Shown: positions 34,301-44,229 of the stretch, one piece after another
How positions within the stretch are numbered: the stretch's first letter is position 1
Layout: each line of letters opens with the position of its first letter
Assembly (NCBI RefSeq): GCF_026213295.1
Contig: NC_079423.1
Location: forward strand, 12,190,838-12,254,837
Direction of reading: 5' to 3'
Length of the DNA stretch: 64,000 nt
From: Gadus chalcogrammus
Taxonomy: Eukaryota; Chordata; Actinopteri; Gadiformes; Gadidae
Notes under the pieces: generated by a model
The model's database searches: none
What the model was told of the DNA's origin: nothing
What the model saw: the letters and a program-made list of their open reading frames with translations, nothing else
Made by a program: the position numbers and the translations under genes

Positions 34301-37300
34301 AAGCAGTAGCACACAGCCGGTTATTTCTAACATGTTTGCGCAACTTGGTCAAAACTCAGCACGTGCCAAGGAAATCACAGCATCAATAACGCGTTTTATC
34401 GCTAAAGGATTATGTCCGTATAATATAGTTGAGTGGGAAGGATTTCAGGATTTGATCCATACATTAGAGCCCAGGTATAAGATACCCTCCCGAAATCATA
34501 TCACCAACACGTGCATGCCAGCGTTGTATACACAAGTTAAGAGCCAAGTTGAAAAAGAACTGGCAAATGCAGAGCGAGTGGCAATAACAAGTGACGCTTG
34601 GACGTCATGTGCAACGGAGTCTTATGTGACGATCACAGCCCACCACATCACTCCGGATTGGACGTTAAATGTTCATGTGTTGCAGACCAGGGCATTCAAA
34701 GGATCTCAAACTGGAAAGAATATTGGTGCTCTACTGAAACAGGCATGTATTGACTGGAAACTTTTTGATAAAGAGCCAGCCCTGGTAACGGACAATGCTT
34801 CAAACATGGTTTTAGCTGGCGTGGAAGCAGAGATGAGCCCTCACCTCATGTGCTTCGCACACACTATAAATCTGGCCACACAGAAAGCCTTCAAAGTGGA
34901 CACAGTAGAAAGGTTGCTGGGAAGGGTGAGGAGAGTGGTTGGCTTTTTTCACCGCAGTGTCAGAGCAGCAGAAATTTTACAAGACAAACAGAAACAACTG
35001 GCCTTGCCTATCCACAAACTCATCCAAGATGTGTCCACCCGTTGGAACAGTTCCCATGACATGCTTGAACGCTTACTGGAACAACAGCCTGCCATTTCTG
35101 CTGCACTCATGTCCAGGGATCTCAGAAGAGGAGAAGAGGTTAACACTCTTAAGGACAAAGACTTCTGCGATGTTGTAGATATTGTGAAGCTGATGGCGCC
35201 GGTCAAACTTGTGACCACCAGCATGTGTGAAGACAAGCGGCCCACACTCTCAATGATTTGTCCTGTCAGAGCAAAGCTAAAAAAGAACTTTGAAGCATCA
35301 GATGAAGACTCAGCGGTAATCAGAGAGATGAAACAAGCATTCAGAAATGACTTGGAGAAGCGCTACACTGGCCTGGATGATCTGTTCTACACTGCAGCAG
35401 CTCTGGACCCCCGCTTCAAGTCTCTGCCCTTCCTGACTGACCATGATGCTGAGCGGACGTTCACAAGCATAACAGCAGAAGCTACATCCCTGCATAACAA
35501 GGTAAATCTCCCAACACACTGTTATCCCTTGAGTGTTCTTAACTTATTTACGCCGTGGATGTTCCTAAAGCCAAAATGTTTGTTAGGATAAACGTGGGAT
35601 CAAAAAAAGTGGTTTTAAGGGGTTTCAATGGAACGTTTAAGGCTGGATTTTGTTAGCATAGCCATTTTAGGCTTAATTAAAGTATTGAGATTCTGACTGC
35701 TGTTACTACAAACTAACTGTCTTTTATATTTTATTTCAAGGCAACAGGGGATCCAATTCAGAGAGGCCCACTGCAGACAAATCCATGTCAGACTGAACCT
35801 GCCCTTGGAGATCTGGACATTAGCATTGATGCACCCCAGACCCAAGATGAGCCTAAAGGTTTGTGTATTTTATAACTTGTGACCAAGAAAGAGTTGACTT
35901 TGGCTTAAACTCATGCAGCCATAAAATATTAGCATACAACAACAGATTCAATGTAATGAGATAATCGGCATGCAAAGAAAAAGAGTATAATAATGATGAT
36001 GATAATACAACTTTTACTGATGGGAACAAGAGTGCCAATATAAATTCATTCTGAACATCAGATGAAGGTTCATATATAAAATGGTAAAGACAGGTAGAAA
36101 AAAAGTGCCACTGAGTCATGACAAACAAAGCCAGTAATATACGGTAATTGTTTTCTATTTCAGATGATGACCCTCCTCTCAAAAAAAAGAAAATGTCAGC
36201 GTTGGACCAGCTGTTGGGAAAAGACTTTGAAGTGAGGATGGGAGCTAGATCTGTAAGAGACAAGGCCAACGAAGAAGTCAAGAGGTACAGAGAGCGTGAT
36301 CTGTTGTCCCTGCAAAAAAACCCACTGCAGTGGTGGAAAGAGCAGCAGGACTTGCCACTGCTGTCGTCTCTGGCTAAAAAATACCTCTGTATCCCGGCCA
36401 CCAGTGTGGCATCTGAGCGGGTGTTTAGTACTGCGGGAGATATTGTTTCCTCTAAACGCAGTCTACTCAAACCTGAGCACGTGGATCAATTGATATTCCT
36501 GAAGAAAAACCTGTCCCCCAAAAACAACAAGGATAGTGAGACTTGAATGAAGGAGATTTGTAAAAAAAAAGCAGCAGTTTGATTTATTTTATACATATGT
36601 TTAATACATGTGTTAATGTTACATAATGCCCACAGCCAACTGGGGCAGCCTAGACCCACGAGGGTAGCGGGGGTTAAGGCCCGGGGGCTTGGCCTCAGTA
36701 GGGGGGCGGAGGACGATCCTGCCTGGGGCCTGGGACCTCTGGCCGTTGGCGGACTGGGAGCGCTCCGTCCCAGAGAGGTCCGCCTCGGCGCCTCTGAGCG
36801 CCCGGCCGCAGATCCACTGTGAAGGACACTGTTTAAAAGTACACGTTAAGCATACTTTAAAGCAACAAATATACTTGGAATAACTTTTGTATTCTTCAAT
36901 TATATTTGTACTACAATAAAGTGTACTACTTGTTCACCTGGGGGTCTATGTGGGGGCTTGGCCTCAGTAGGACGGAGGACGATCCTCTCGTTGGCGCCAG
37001 CGGCTGGGGCAGCCAACCGGGGCAGCCTAGCTCCACAAGGGTGGTCAGGGTCAGCCACTTCTAATGAGGGGAAATTAAGTACACTTTAATAAAACATTTT
37101 AATTGTGTTTTACACAGGACTTGAAAATAAGTGTACTTTACACAAGTACACAATGACCACGTATTTGCAATTTTTCTAAGGCACTAATACAATTTGAGAT
37201 TAACTTTCAGCAAGTATACTAAAATACACTTCTACTTTGCTATTTAATATACTTTTTCTAAGTACACATACATACAATTTACAATACACTCACAATAAAG

Positions 37301-37874
37301 TACACTTTTTATAAGTACAATGCAATACCACTTTAAGTATTTCAGAATTAGAATACTTTTTTTTCAGTACATTAAAGTGGAACTTAATGACATTTATTAT
37401 GAAGTACACTTTTGAAAAGTACATACGTTAAACATACTTTTAATTAAGCAGTAGTATGCTTGTCATAACTTTTGTATGCTTCAATTATATTTGCAATACA
37501 CTAAAGTATACAACTTCTTCACCTGGGGGGGTTCGGCCCGGGGAAGTCTCCTGGCTCGAGGCGGCACCCCGAGCCCGTGCACGGGGGGACACGGTGTCGG
37601 AGTGGGCCGCCTGGATCCAGGCTTCCATGCCGTCAGCCACAGCCAACTGGGGCAGCCTAGCCCCACGAGGGTAGCGGGGGTTAAGGCCCGGGGGCTTGGC
37701 CTCAGTAGGGGGGCGGAGGACGACCCTCTCGTTGCTGCCACCAGCTGGGGCAGCCAACCAGGGCAGCCTAGACCCACGAGGGTAGCGGGGGTTAAGGCCC
37801 AGGGGCTTGGCCTCAGTAGGGGGGGCGGGGACGAGCCTGGTCACCTCGGTGTAGGACTCCCTGTCCGCCATCAT
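28381..37874 (-). CDS. togaram2: TOGARAM2-like TOG-array microtubule regulator, 13 coding exons
   Basis: TOGARAM (crescerin) proteins bind tubulin through TOG domains made of HEAT repeats and regulate ciliary axoneme microtubules. Coding exons on the minus strand are 37874-37523, 32719-32597, 32475-32071, 31740-31623, 31486-31381, 30994-30759, 30408-30250, 30153-30027, 29940-29768, 29542-29359, 29232-29013, 28918-28832 and 28601-28381. They total 2,511 bp, divisible by three, about 836 residues. Exons 1-3 encode a low-complexity N-terminus with a repeated RPPTEAKPPGLNPRYPRGAR unit. A TOG domain spans the exons with LAMTQSLTLISSENW, EGLTVLRSLAQNHVDTLLPR, LLHKAAESNAFIREEVDTAL and RMLLFLSSHRDFDSLLEKNI. 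A proline/threonine-rich linker follows. The second TOG has YIRQLTALLESKDFRERIKG, RKVNLYALEALQGMVRLLKD and KNRAVYSAATRALCELVLNL. The start at 37874 (ATGATGGCGGAC) is chosen by context; an in-frame ATG at about 37928 is an alternative. Which paralogue (1 or 2) is inferred from the short length. Confidence 0.82.
29640..29700. other. AT-rich intronic stretch
   Basis: Intron between the exons at 29768-29940 and 29359-29542. Nothing recognised beyond the splice sites and a short TATATATA run at 29586. Confidence 0.4.
30154..30249 (-). other. Probable GC-AG intron of the TOGARAM-like gene
   Basis: The upstream exon must end ... CCCAG at 30250 to keep frame with the next exon (GTCCTTTGGCCATCGG at 30153). 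The intron then begins GCACGT, a GC-AG intron. The nearby GT (at 30247-30246) would put the next exon out of frame. Confidence 0.6.
30409..30758 (-). other. Intron of the TOGARAM-like gene
   Basis: Bounded by GTCAGG at the donor (30758) and TGTCTGCAG at the acceptor (30409). No repeat or gene recognised inside. Confidence 0.7.
32802..33350 (+). mobile_element. Fragment of a Harbinger/ISL2EU-type element with a MADF-domain start
   Basis: CTGTACGTCCACACCAGAAG at 32802 resembles a terminus; it interrupts intron sequence that continues unbroken in the duplicate at 37175. An ATG at 33008 opens MSAEVLIAAVTGHPVLYDPT then LFQFRDRN, which looks like the start of a MADF DNA-binding domain as encoded beside Harbinger-type transposases. 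The frame is lost after about 33145. No transposase is seen. Confidence 0.6.
33380..33600. repeat. GATA microsatellite patches
   Basis: GATAGATAGATAG-type runs occur near 33381-33392 and 33547-33583, separated by non-coding sequence. Confidence 0.8.
33775..36629 (+). mobile_element. hAT-Ac-type transposon with intact transposase, 3' end not found
   Basis: The 5' end TAGGGTTGTGAACGATA (33775) resembles other hAT-Ac ends in this window (TAGGCCTGTCACGATAA at 59544, TAGGGATGGGCGATA at 63068). The transposase gene follows in the same orientation. The complementary 3' end is absent: after 36546 an AT-rich stretch runs directly into duplicated TOGARAM sequence at about 36630. Confidence 0.7.
34041..36546 (+). 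CDS. ZBED1-like hAT transposase, three exons, intact
   Basis: This is a cut-and-paste transposase of the hAT-Ac group, in the family that gave rise to the cellular gene ZBED1. Exons are 34041-35501, 35741-35858 and 36164-36546, with GTAAAT and GTTTGT donors and TTTCAAG and TTTCAG acceptors. The sum is 1,962 bp, 653 residues plus stop, with no internal stop. A BED zinc finger has Cys46, Cys49, His65 and His70. The catalytic core shows AITSDAWTSC (first Asp), ALVTDNASNM (second Asp) and MCFAHTINLA. The hATC dimerisation region in exon 3 (LAKKYLCIPATSVASERVFS) carries the expected Glu in SERVF. The ATG at 34041 (AAAATGGAG) is preferred over one at 34026 for context and family start. It lies within the TOGARAM-like gene on the opposite strand. 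Confidence 0.88.
36630..37180 (-). repeat. Duplicated exon 2 - exon 3 segment of the TOGARAM-like gene
   Basis: 36718-37170 is a near copy of 32323-32800, including the intron between. The exon 3 copy has lost about 60 bp and is fused at 36718 to a piece resembling the exon 1 repeat unit; read in the exon 3 frame it soon reaches a stop. The exon 2 copy (36938-37060) is intact with both splice sites. Confidence 0.88.
36938..37060 (-). other. Second, intact copy of TOGARAM exon 2 (123 bp, phase 1-1)
   Basis: The exon is open, flanked by the same CATTAG acceptor and CCCCCAG/GTGAAC donor as 32597-32719. It starts and ends in phase 1, so it can be included in addition to the other copy and add 41 residues without frameshift. 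It differs from the other copy at few positions. Confidence 0.75.
37181..37522. other. Intron 1, AT-rich
   Basis: The stretch is rich in AGTACACTTT / AAGTATACTAAA-like words recurring irregularly, as also seen at 32500-32580 and 32740-32770. I see no gene. Confidence 0.5.
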
Positions 37875-38082
37875 GATGGAAGCAGGGGTCAGTTGAGCCC
37901 ACAAAGAAAACAATGTCTTCCTGTCCATCGTCGCTGTTCGATAATCTCTGTAATGAAACATATTCAATTTATTATTTAATTAATGGAGTCTTTACCACAT
38001 ACATAGATTGGACCACTGCTTGGGTCTGAAGCATAATCATGCAGTTTTGAATTCCTACAAGAAATTAAGTGTGTGAGTGATG

Positions 38083-38712
38083 CAAGTGCCCCTGACTGCA
38101 GCCCGCAGATCGAGGAGGAGCTAAATGTGGGCGGGGTTAAACGTTTAACCCCGCCCACATTTAAGGACAATTCCGCGCAGTATCATACGTTCTCCCGCTT
38201 TTGAGCGGAGGAGCTAAATGTGGGCGGGTCTAAACGTTTAACCCATGGTTTTTTCCTCTCGGGCGCCATCTGGTGGCGGAGATCCGGCAGCACATTCTCA
38301 AACATCAATACAGCACAGCACAGCACAATGACTTACCGGTAATATGGAAAAGGGTTCATGCATTTGATAGACTTAGACATTCCTACTTTTAACTTGTCAT
38401 TTCAAATGTCTTTTTTAGTATAGACACATATTATTTCGTACACTCGTACACAATTATATTAGCTAAGTCAAATAAACCAAAGACAGAAGCGGGAGAACGT
38501 ATTTCCGTCTGGTCCATGATACTGCGCGGAATTTTCCTTAAATGTGGGCTGGCTTAAACGTTTAAGCCCGCCCACATTTAGCTCCTCCGCTCGAAAGCGG
38601 GAGAACGTATGATACTGCGCGGAATTGTCCTTAAATGTGGGCGGGGTTAAACGTTTAACCCCGCCCACATTTAGCTCCTCCTCGATCTGCGGGCTGCAGT
38701 CAGGGGTTACTC
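38083..38712. mobile_element. hAT-like MITE built of perfect palindromes
   Basis: It is flanked by the exact 8-bp repeat GAGTGATG (38075-38082, 38713-38720). Inverted ends share CCCCTGACTGCAGCCCGCAG. Inside, a 40-bp perfect palindrome (half-site AAATGTGGGCGGGGTTAAAC) occurs at 38124-38163 and 38632-38671, with variants at 38215 and 38541. The centre (38240-38500) is unique and includes GCGCCATCTGGTGGC. No gene. Confidence 0.88.
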
Positions 38713-38720
38713 GAGTGATG

Positions 38721-39962
38721 TGAAAAATTTGTGAAAAGAGAATAAAACGTGAGTTGTACGCTCCTATAACGGTGTCTCATTAGGTTTACAACAACATTAC
38801 TTGCATTGGAAGTCGATAAAGACACTAATTCGGTAAAAGTCACGGTTCATCACTGAAAAGATGAACCAACCACGAGTGTGAGTACAGCGCATACCGAATC
38901 ATGTAATAACATAAACGTCAGTAGCCAATAGCTAGTAAGAGAGTGAGCTAATGCAGTGGTTAAAACACCTCCAGCAGCAGCATTGCTTCAGATATGACCC
39001 TCATTAAGTGCGATGGCGTGAATACATGCAGCAAGAACGTTCCACAAATGTACCGATCTGTATATTCATGCGGTATTACGGTTATGGTTTTCGACTTTAC
39101 GGTTATGGTGACAGAAGGTTACGACGATAAATCCATCGGTTTTTTTCCCGTGAAAAACCATTTACAATAACATACATAATTGTAAGCGTTATTGATCAGT
39201 TAGATGACTTTCTAATCTAAAATGACATTGAACTTTTCGAAGAGGGGGCAAGGGCCCTTTGGTGTTTGTTGGAGAGTGAGGTGAGAGAGGCCGTGGCGGG
39301 CCCGAGGTCCACGACGCCCCGAGCACGGCTTAACCTTATTTCAATCGAGCAATATGTGGTAGGCTAGATTTATCTTTTACACTTCGATAAATATATAATT
39401 GATATGTTATAATGTGCCAGGGACGGATTTATAATAGCATTGACATAAAATGGGACTACTTATAGTTCATGACTTACCTCTACTTGGCGTCGAAGGGCGA
39501 ATGAAAACTTTTGAATTTGAGCAGGTACTTGATTGACACGAGGCATTATGACGAGCCCAGCTTCCCGAACCTATCATTGAGCGCATTGTGACCTCACAGT
39601 AATTTGTTTGTGTTTTAATAGAAAACCAGCCTACAGGATACCCCAGATCTTTGAAACAAAAATATCACAAAACACTGATGCTTTGCATTATTGCGTATGC
39701 ATGCTACTGATACTGAAAATTGCACCAGGTGTGATGTGACCGTGTGAGGATTAAACCAACCTGAGTTGGACATCAGGGAATCACACATATGAAAGCATGC
39801 GTTCATATGCATGTGCATATGAACATTGCAAAGTATAATATGCAACATTTCCACATTCAATCATCATAAAATATCTGATTGCCTAAACTAATACGCTACT
39901 ACGCATTACAAGGTTATGGTTTGGCAGCAGGTGGCAGCATAGGACCTGAAACCAAACATTTA
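38721..39962. other. Intergenic stretch, no gene recognised
   Basis: I see no coding frame or repeat family. A strong minus-strand splice-donor sequence (GAG/GTAAGTC) at about 39472-39480 could end an untranslated first exon of the TOGARAM-like gene, but this is only a motif match. Confidence 0.35.
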
Positions 39963-40290
39963 AAGTAACGGATGCCTGGGCCGCGGGTGGAACCCAGAGG
40001 AAAAGAGAAGGGCCTATAAGAATCTGTTATAGTGATATGAGACTACCGATGGCCGAAGTAACGGATGCCTGGGCCGCGGGTGGAACCCAGAGGAAAAGAG
40101 AAGGGCCTATAAGAATCGGTTATAGTGATATGTGACTACCGATGGCCGAGTGATGAATGCCTGGGCCGCGGGTGGAACCCAGAGGGAATGAGAAGAAACT
40201 AGGCTCGTTGCATGGTGAATGAAATACCCTCGAGACCCTAGGGCCTATAAGAATCGGTCATAGTGATACAAGACTACCGATGGCCAAGTA
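39963..40290. repeat. 93-bp tandem repeat, 3 full copies plus a diverged one
   Basis: The unit begins AAGTAACGGATGCCTGGGCC and contains GTGGAACCCAGAGG and GGGCCTATAAGAATC. Starts are at 39963, 40056 and about 40149. The third copy has an insertion near 40200-40230. Confidence 0.9.
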
Positions 40291-40374
40291 ATGAATGTGT
40301 ATTAAATAATTCTATGTGGTAAGAAGGTTAGAGTCCCTTTGCAGAGGAAACCGTATGCCTGGGGCACGAGTGAC

Positions 40375-40520
40375 ACACAGAGAGACAGTGTGTGTATGCG
40401 TGAGAGAGGCTGTGTGTGTGTGTGTGTAAGAGGCCCAGAGAGGTTGAGACGGAGAGACTGTGTGTGTGTGTGTGTGTGAGAGGCCCAGAGAGAGAGACAG
40501 AAAGAGAACAAGCGTATTTG
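40375..40520. repeat. GT/GA-rich microsatellite
   Basis: Runs of TGTGTG and GAGAGA alternate with the repeated phrase GAGGCCCAGAGAG. Confidence 0.85.
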
Positions 40521-40779
40521 TGGGCCGGCTAAATATAGAAATAAATCAATTAATGATAACCCGGCTATGTGTGCAACGCTTGCTTGCTTTGTTATGCTCA
40601 ACCCTATTTTGCCGTATCTGATGATTGTGGGTGCGGGACACAGAATGAGAAGTCTGTTGATATGTGTCTGTGTGCGTCTGCGCGAAAGAGAGAATCTGTG
40701 AGTGAATCAGTGGGTGTATGCGTGGTCCGCTCTATCTTCGCCCGTTAAAACGGGTAAAGGAAAGAATAGATAGATTGAT

Positions 40780-41060
40780 AATAATGAATAATGTCTCTCT
40801 GACGTATTGCTTCGGTCTATGGCTTAACCTGCGGAAATAGATAAATTGACAATGATAAATAACCTTTTTACTGTGTTGCTTCCATTTACTGTTGGACCCG
40901 TTAAAACTAAAACTTAGATAAATTGACAAATGACAGATAACCTTTTACGGCGTTGCTTCCATTTACTGTTGGACCCGTTAAAAACTAGACCTAGATAAGT
41001 TGACAAGGACAAGTGATATCTCTTTTACTGTGTTTCTTTGAATTACTGCTGGACCTGTCG
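40780..41060. repeat. Degenerate tandem repeat of about 78 bp, 3 copies
   Basis: CTTCCATTTACTGTTGGACC followed by CGTTAAAAC recurs at about 40879 and 40956, with a diverged copy at 41030. Each is preceded by AGATAAATTGACAA-like sequence. Confidence 0.75.
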
Positions 41061-41394
41061 CATATCTATGCGATACTAAACAACATCTCTTTGCCGCTTG
41101 GTTGACGGTTTAGTCTGTTGAAGCAGATTAATCAATAAAGGATAGTTAACGATTATTGGCTATGAGGAATGTCTGGATGTATTGAATGACGCTTCTAGGC
41201 CCTGTTGTTGTTTTTTTTGCTTCCCCCCCTGTTTTTTCTTCCTTTTTTCTCGTTCTCCTCCTCCAAAAGTGACAAGAGTTACCCCCTAGCCTCTCATCCG
41301 CTCTCGTGTGTTAGACAGGTCACACAGAGTTATAGCACCACGGCCGCCATTTTTTGAGTTCTCTCACTCAGTCCCAAGCCACACCTCCCCCTCC

Positions 41395-42535
41395 GCCAAA
41401 TCTGGACCACTCCAGCCCTGCCCTTCCCCAACTACACCGCCCCCTACTGGACCACTCCGACTCCGCCCCTTCCCCAACTACAGCGCCCCCTACTGGACCA
41501 CTCCGACTCTGCCCTTCCCCAACTACAGCGCCCCCTACTGGACCACTCCAGCCCTGCCCTTCCCCAACTACACCGCCCCCTACTGGACCACTCCGACTCT
41601 GCCCTTCCCCAACTACAGCGCCCCCTACTGGACCACTCCGACTCTGCCCTTCCCCAACTACAGCGCCCCCTACTGGACCACTCCGACTCTGCCCTTCCCC
41701 AACTACACCGCCCCCTGCTGGACCACTCCGACTCTGCCCTTCCCCAACTACACCGCCCCCTACTGGACCACTCCGACTCTGCCCTTCCCCAACTACAGCG
41801 CCCCCTGCTGGACCACTCCGACTCTGCCCTTCCCCAACTACACCGCCCCCTACTGGACCACTCCGACTCTGCCCTTCCCCAACTACAGCGCAACCTACTG
41901 GACCACTCCGACTCTGCCCTTCCCCAACTACAGCGCCCCCTACTGGACCACTCCGACTCTGCCCTTCCCCAACTACAGCGCCCCCTACTGGACCACTCCG
42001 ACTCTGCCCTTCCCCAACTACAGCGCCCCCTGCTGGACCACTCCGACTCTGCCCTTCCCCAACTACAGCGCCCCCTACTGGACCAATCCGACTCTGCCCT
42101 TCCCCAACTACAGCGCCCCCTGCTGGACCACTCCAGCCCTTCCCCAACTACACCGCCCCCTACTGGACCACTCCAGCCCTGCCCTTCCCCAACTACAGCG
42201 CCCCCTGCTGGACCACTCCAGCCCTGCCCTTCCCCAACTACACCGCCCCCTGCTGGACCACTCCAACCCTATCCTTCCCCAACTACAGCGCCCCCTACTG
42301 GACCACTCCGACTCTGCCCTTCCCCAACTACACCGCCCCCTGCTGGACCACTCCGACTCTGCCCTTCCCCAACTACAGCGCCCCCTACTGGACCACTCCG
42401 ACTCTGCCCTTCCCCAACTACAGCGCCCCCTACTGGACCACTCCGACCCTACCCTTCCCCAACTACACCGCCCCCTGCTGGACAACTCCAACCCTACCCT
42501 TCCCCAACTACACCGCCCCCTGCTGGACCAGCTCC
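41395..42535. repeat. 45-bp minisatellite, about 25 units, with CTCF-like motifs
   Basis: The unit reads roughly TTCCCCAACTACAGCGCCCC then CTACTGGACCACTCCGACTC. The 45-bp period is a multiple of three, so long open frames appear in several frames of both strands (PFPNYSAPYWTTPTL and others). These are repeat artefacts and not genes. On the minus strand each unit contains CCAGTAGGGGGCGCTG or CCAGCAGGGGGCGCTG, or a GCGGTG variant. One unit near 42140 is shortened, which shifts the phase. Confidence 0.95.
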
Positions 42536-42570
42536 TCCTAGCCGAGTGTTGATATGTCCCTGAGCAAGTT
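42529..42570 (+). mobile_element. Internal fragment of the tRNA-SINE
   Basis: CAGCTCCTCCTAGCCGAGTG then TTGATATGTCCCTGAGCAAG matches the body of the SINE at 28107-28146 and directly abuts the last minisatellite unit. Confidence 0.75.
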
Positions 42571-44229
42571 ACATGGTGATCACAGGATTCAGGAATAATT
42601 ATCTAGAAATCACACCACTCCACAGGAGTTAATGGGTTCAATGGCGCCAGGGTAAAGTGACTCATCAAACGAGGAGCGGATCCAACCCATGGACTCTGCG
42701 TGGATAGGTGGATGTTATTTTGGTGCTTGGACCTGACGAGGTCTAGGTGCCAAGATAACAACACAAATAAAATATTTCCTTAGAGATTATGATAAGTAAT
42801 AGACAATTTATTAAAAGTGATCTTATAATTTAGGAAAAACAATCGGCAATATTTAAAAATTAGACCAAATAAGTATGATCAAAAGTTATCCAAATTTCTA
42901 ATTTAGGTTATCCACAATGACAAATGTCATTTAAAATAAATTAGCAAAATAAAATAAGAAAGGATGTGTGTGTGAGCCTGCCGAGGTGGGGGAGAATCCT
43001 CTCCTACTCAGAGTGATGGAGTACACAAGGGGATACACAAGCACTCTTCAGATGAAACAATAGGTTAATTAGTAAATAGAAACAATGTATCAATTCAGTG
43101 TTGAATAAACTAGTTAAGATCAACATAGAGGGTTTGGGTTTGGTATAGTAGTGAATCAAAATATGGAAAACACTGAATGCAAGCAATAGGTAGAATAAAA
43201 GGTTTAATTAGGTCGTCCAATTTAAATAGATAGTGAAGGGCAATCGGGTAGGATTATGAAGAGAATTGTGATTTTGAGTAACGGTTAAGACAGAAGTGAG
43301 TCGCCCAATACTGAAAATGCAAGTTTTAATATTGTGACTTTTGTTTTCTTTCACATCTCCCTAGTAAAGAACAATAGGTGGATTGACGCCACATCTGCTG
43401 GGAAGGAGTCATACATGCTATGTTGTCAAATTGGATCGGGAGTAGTGGGTTTACCTTCAAATGCCACTAATGCTGCTGCAACACTTTAATAATTTTAACT
43501 CTGATAAATTATCTTTCGTTTTATAGTTGCCCTGATGTGTATTCATTACGCACACATATGGATGCATAAGGCAGATGCGGCTGAAGACTCTGTCTCCATC
43601 CCTCCACTTTGCGATCTATACTACCATATGGGTGGGGGTTGATTGTATTCCAGGTACGGCATCCTGCAGCGAGCCAGTATGGAAGGCTGGTTAGCCAACG
43701 ACGGGTAAGATCCCACCTTGACACCCGGGACGACCTAAGGCAGGCACAGTCACGATTACTTGGCAGAGTCGCTGTGGGCACTGGCTCACTTGATCATGAA
43801 GTGACGAGCTGCAACAATCATGGGAAGTCCCGTCTGGGGTGTAGGGTGGAGGAGGAACAGGCAGCAGAGGTGGTCTTGAAACAGGGCATGTCGCGTTTTA
43901 TTTTGTTTTATTTTACCTTTGTGGTATAGAAGGCCACTAACGCCTGCACGTTTTTTCGGTTTAGTGTATGACTTTGGAACAGCGTGGTTTCAGGCGGCTG
44001 ATGGTAAACCCACCCATATTGGGCTTTGGATTTGGACATACTGGTTTCGGTTTCCCTTCCCAAAAGATTGGTTTCAGTTTGCTGATGCTTAAGGTTACAC
44101 GTTTCGACGTTGGTTGCACCAACGGCGTTCTTAGATTTGCTTATCATTTAATGCGCATGGCTTTGACCATTGCGCAAGGGGGGAGGTATTGAGGAGAATT
44201 AGGAACATTTTTGGAAACAAGGTTTTTCT
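42571..44229. other. AT-rich intergenic stretch, no gene recognised
   Basis: I find no coding region. At about 42717-42760 there is an imperfect hairpin (TTATTTTGGTGCTTGGACC paired with GGTCTAGGTGCCAAGATAA). Open frames at 43609-43929 and 43968-44192 match nothing I know; they may belong to the retroviral remnant that follows, but I see no pol motif. Confidence 0.45.

Noticed and set aside
41308..42552. Long proline-rich open frames on both strands
   Set aside because: They come from a 45-bp minisatellite whose period is a multiple of three; several frames on both strands are open at once and no start, splice or domain evidence supports a protein.
43609..44192. Two open frames upstream of the integrase remnant
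   Set aside because: No retroviral or cellular motif recognised, and frame lengths are within what chance allows.
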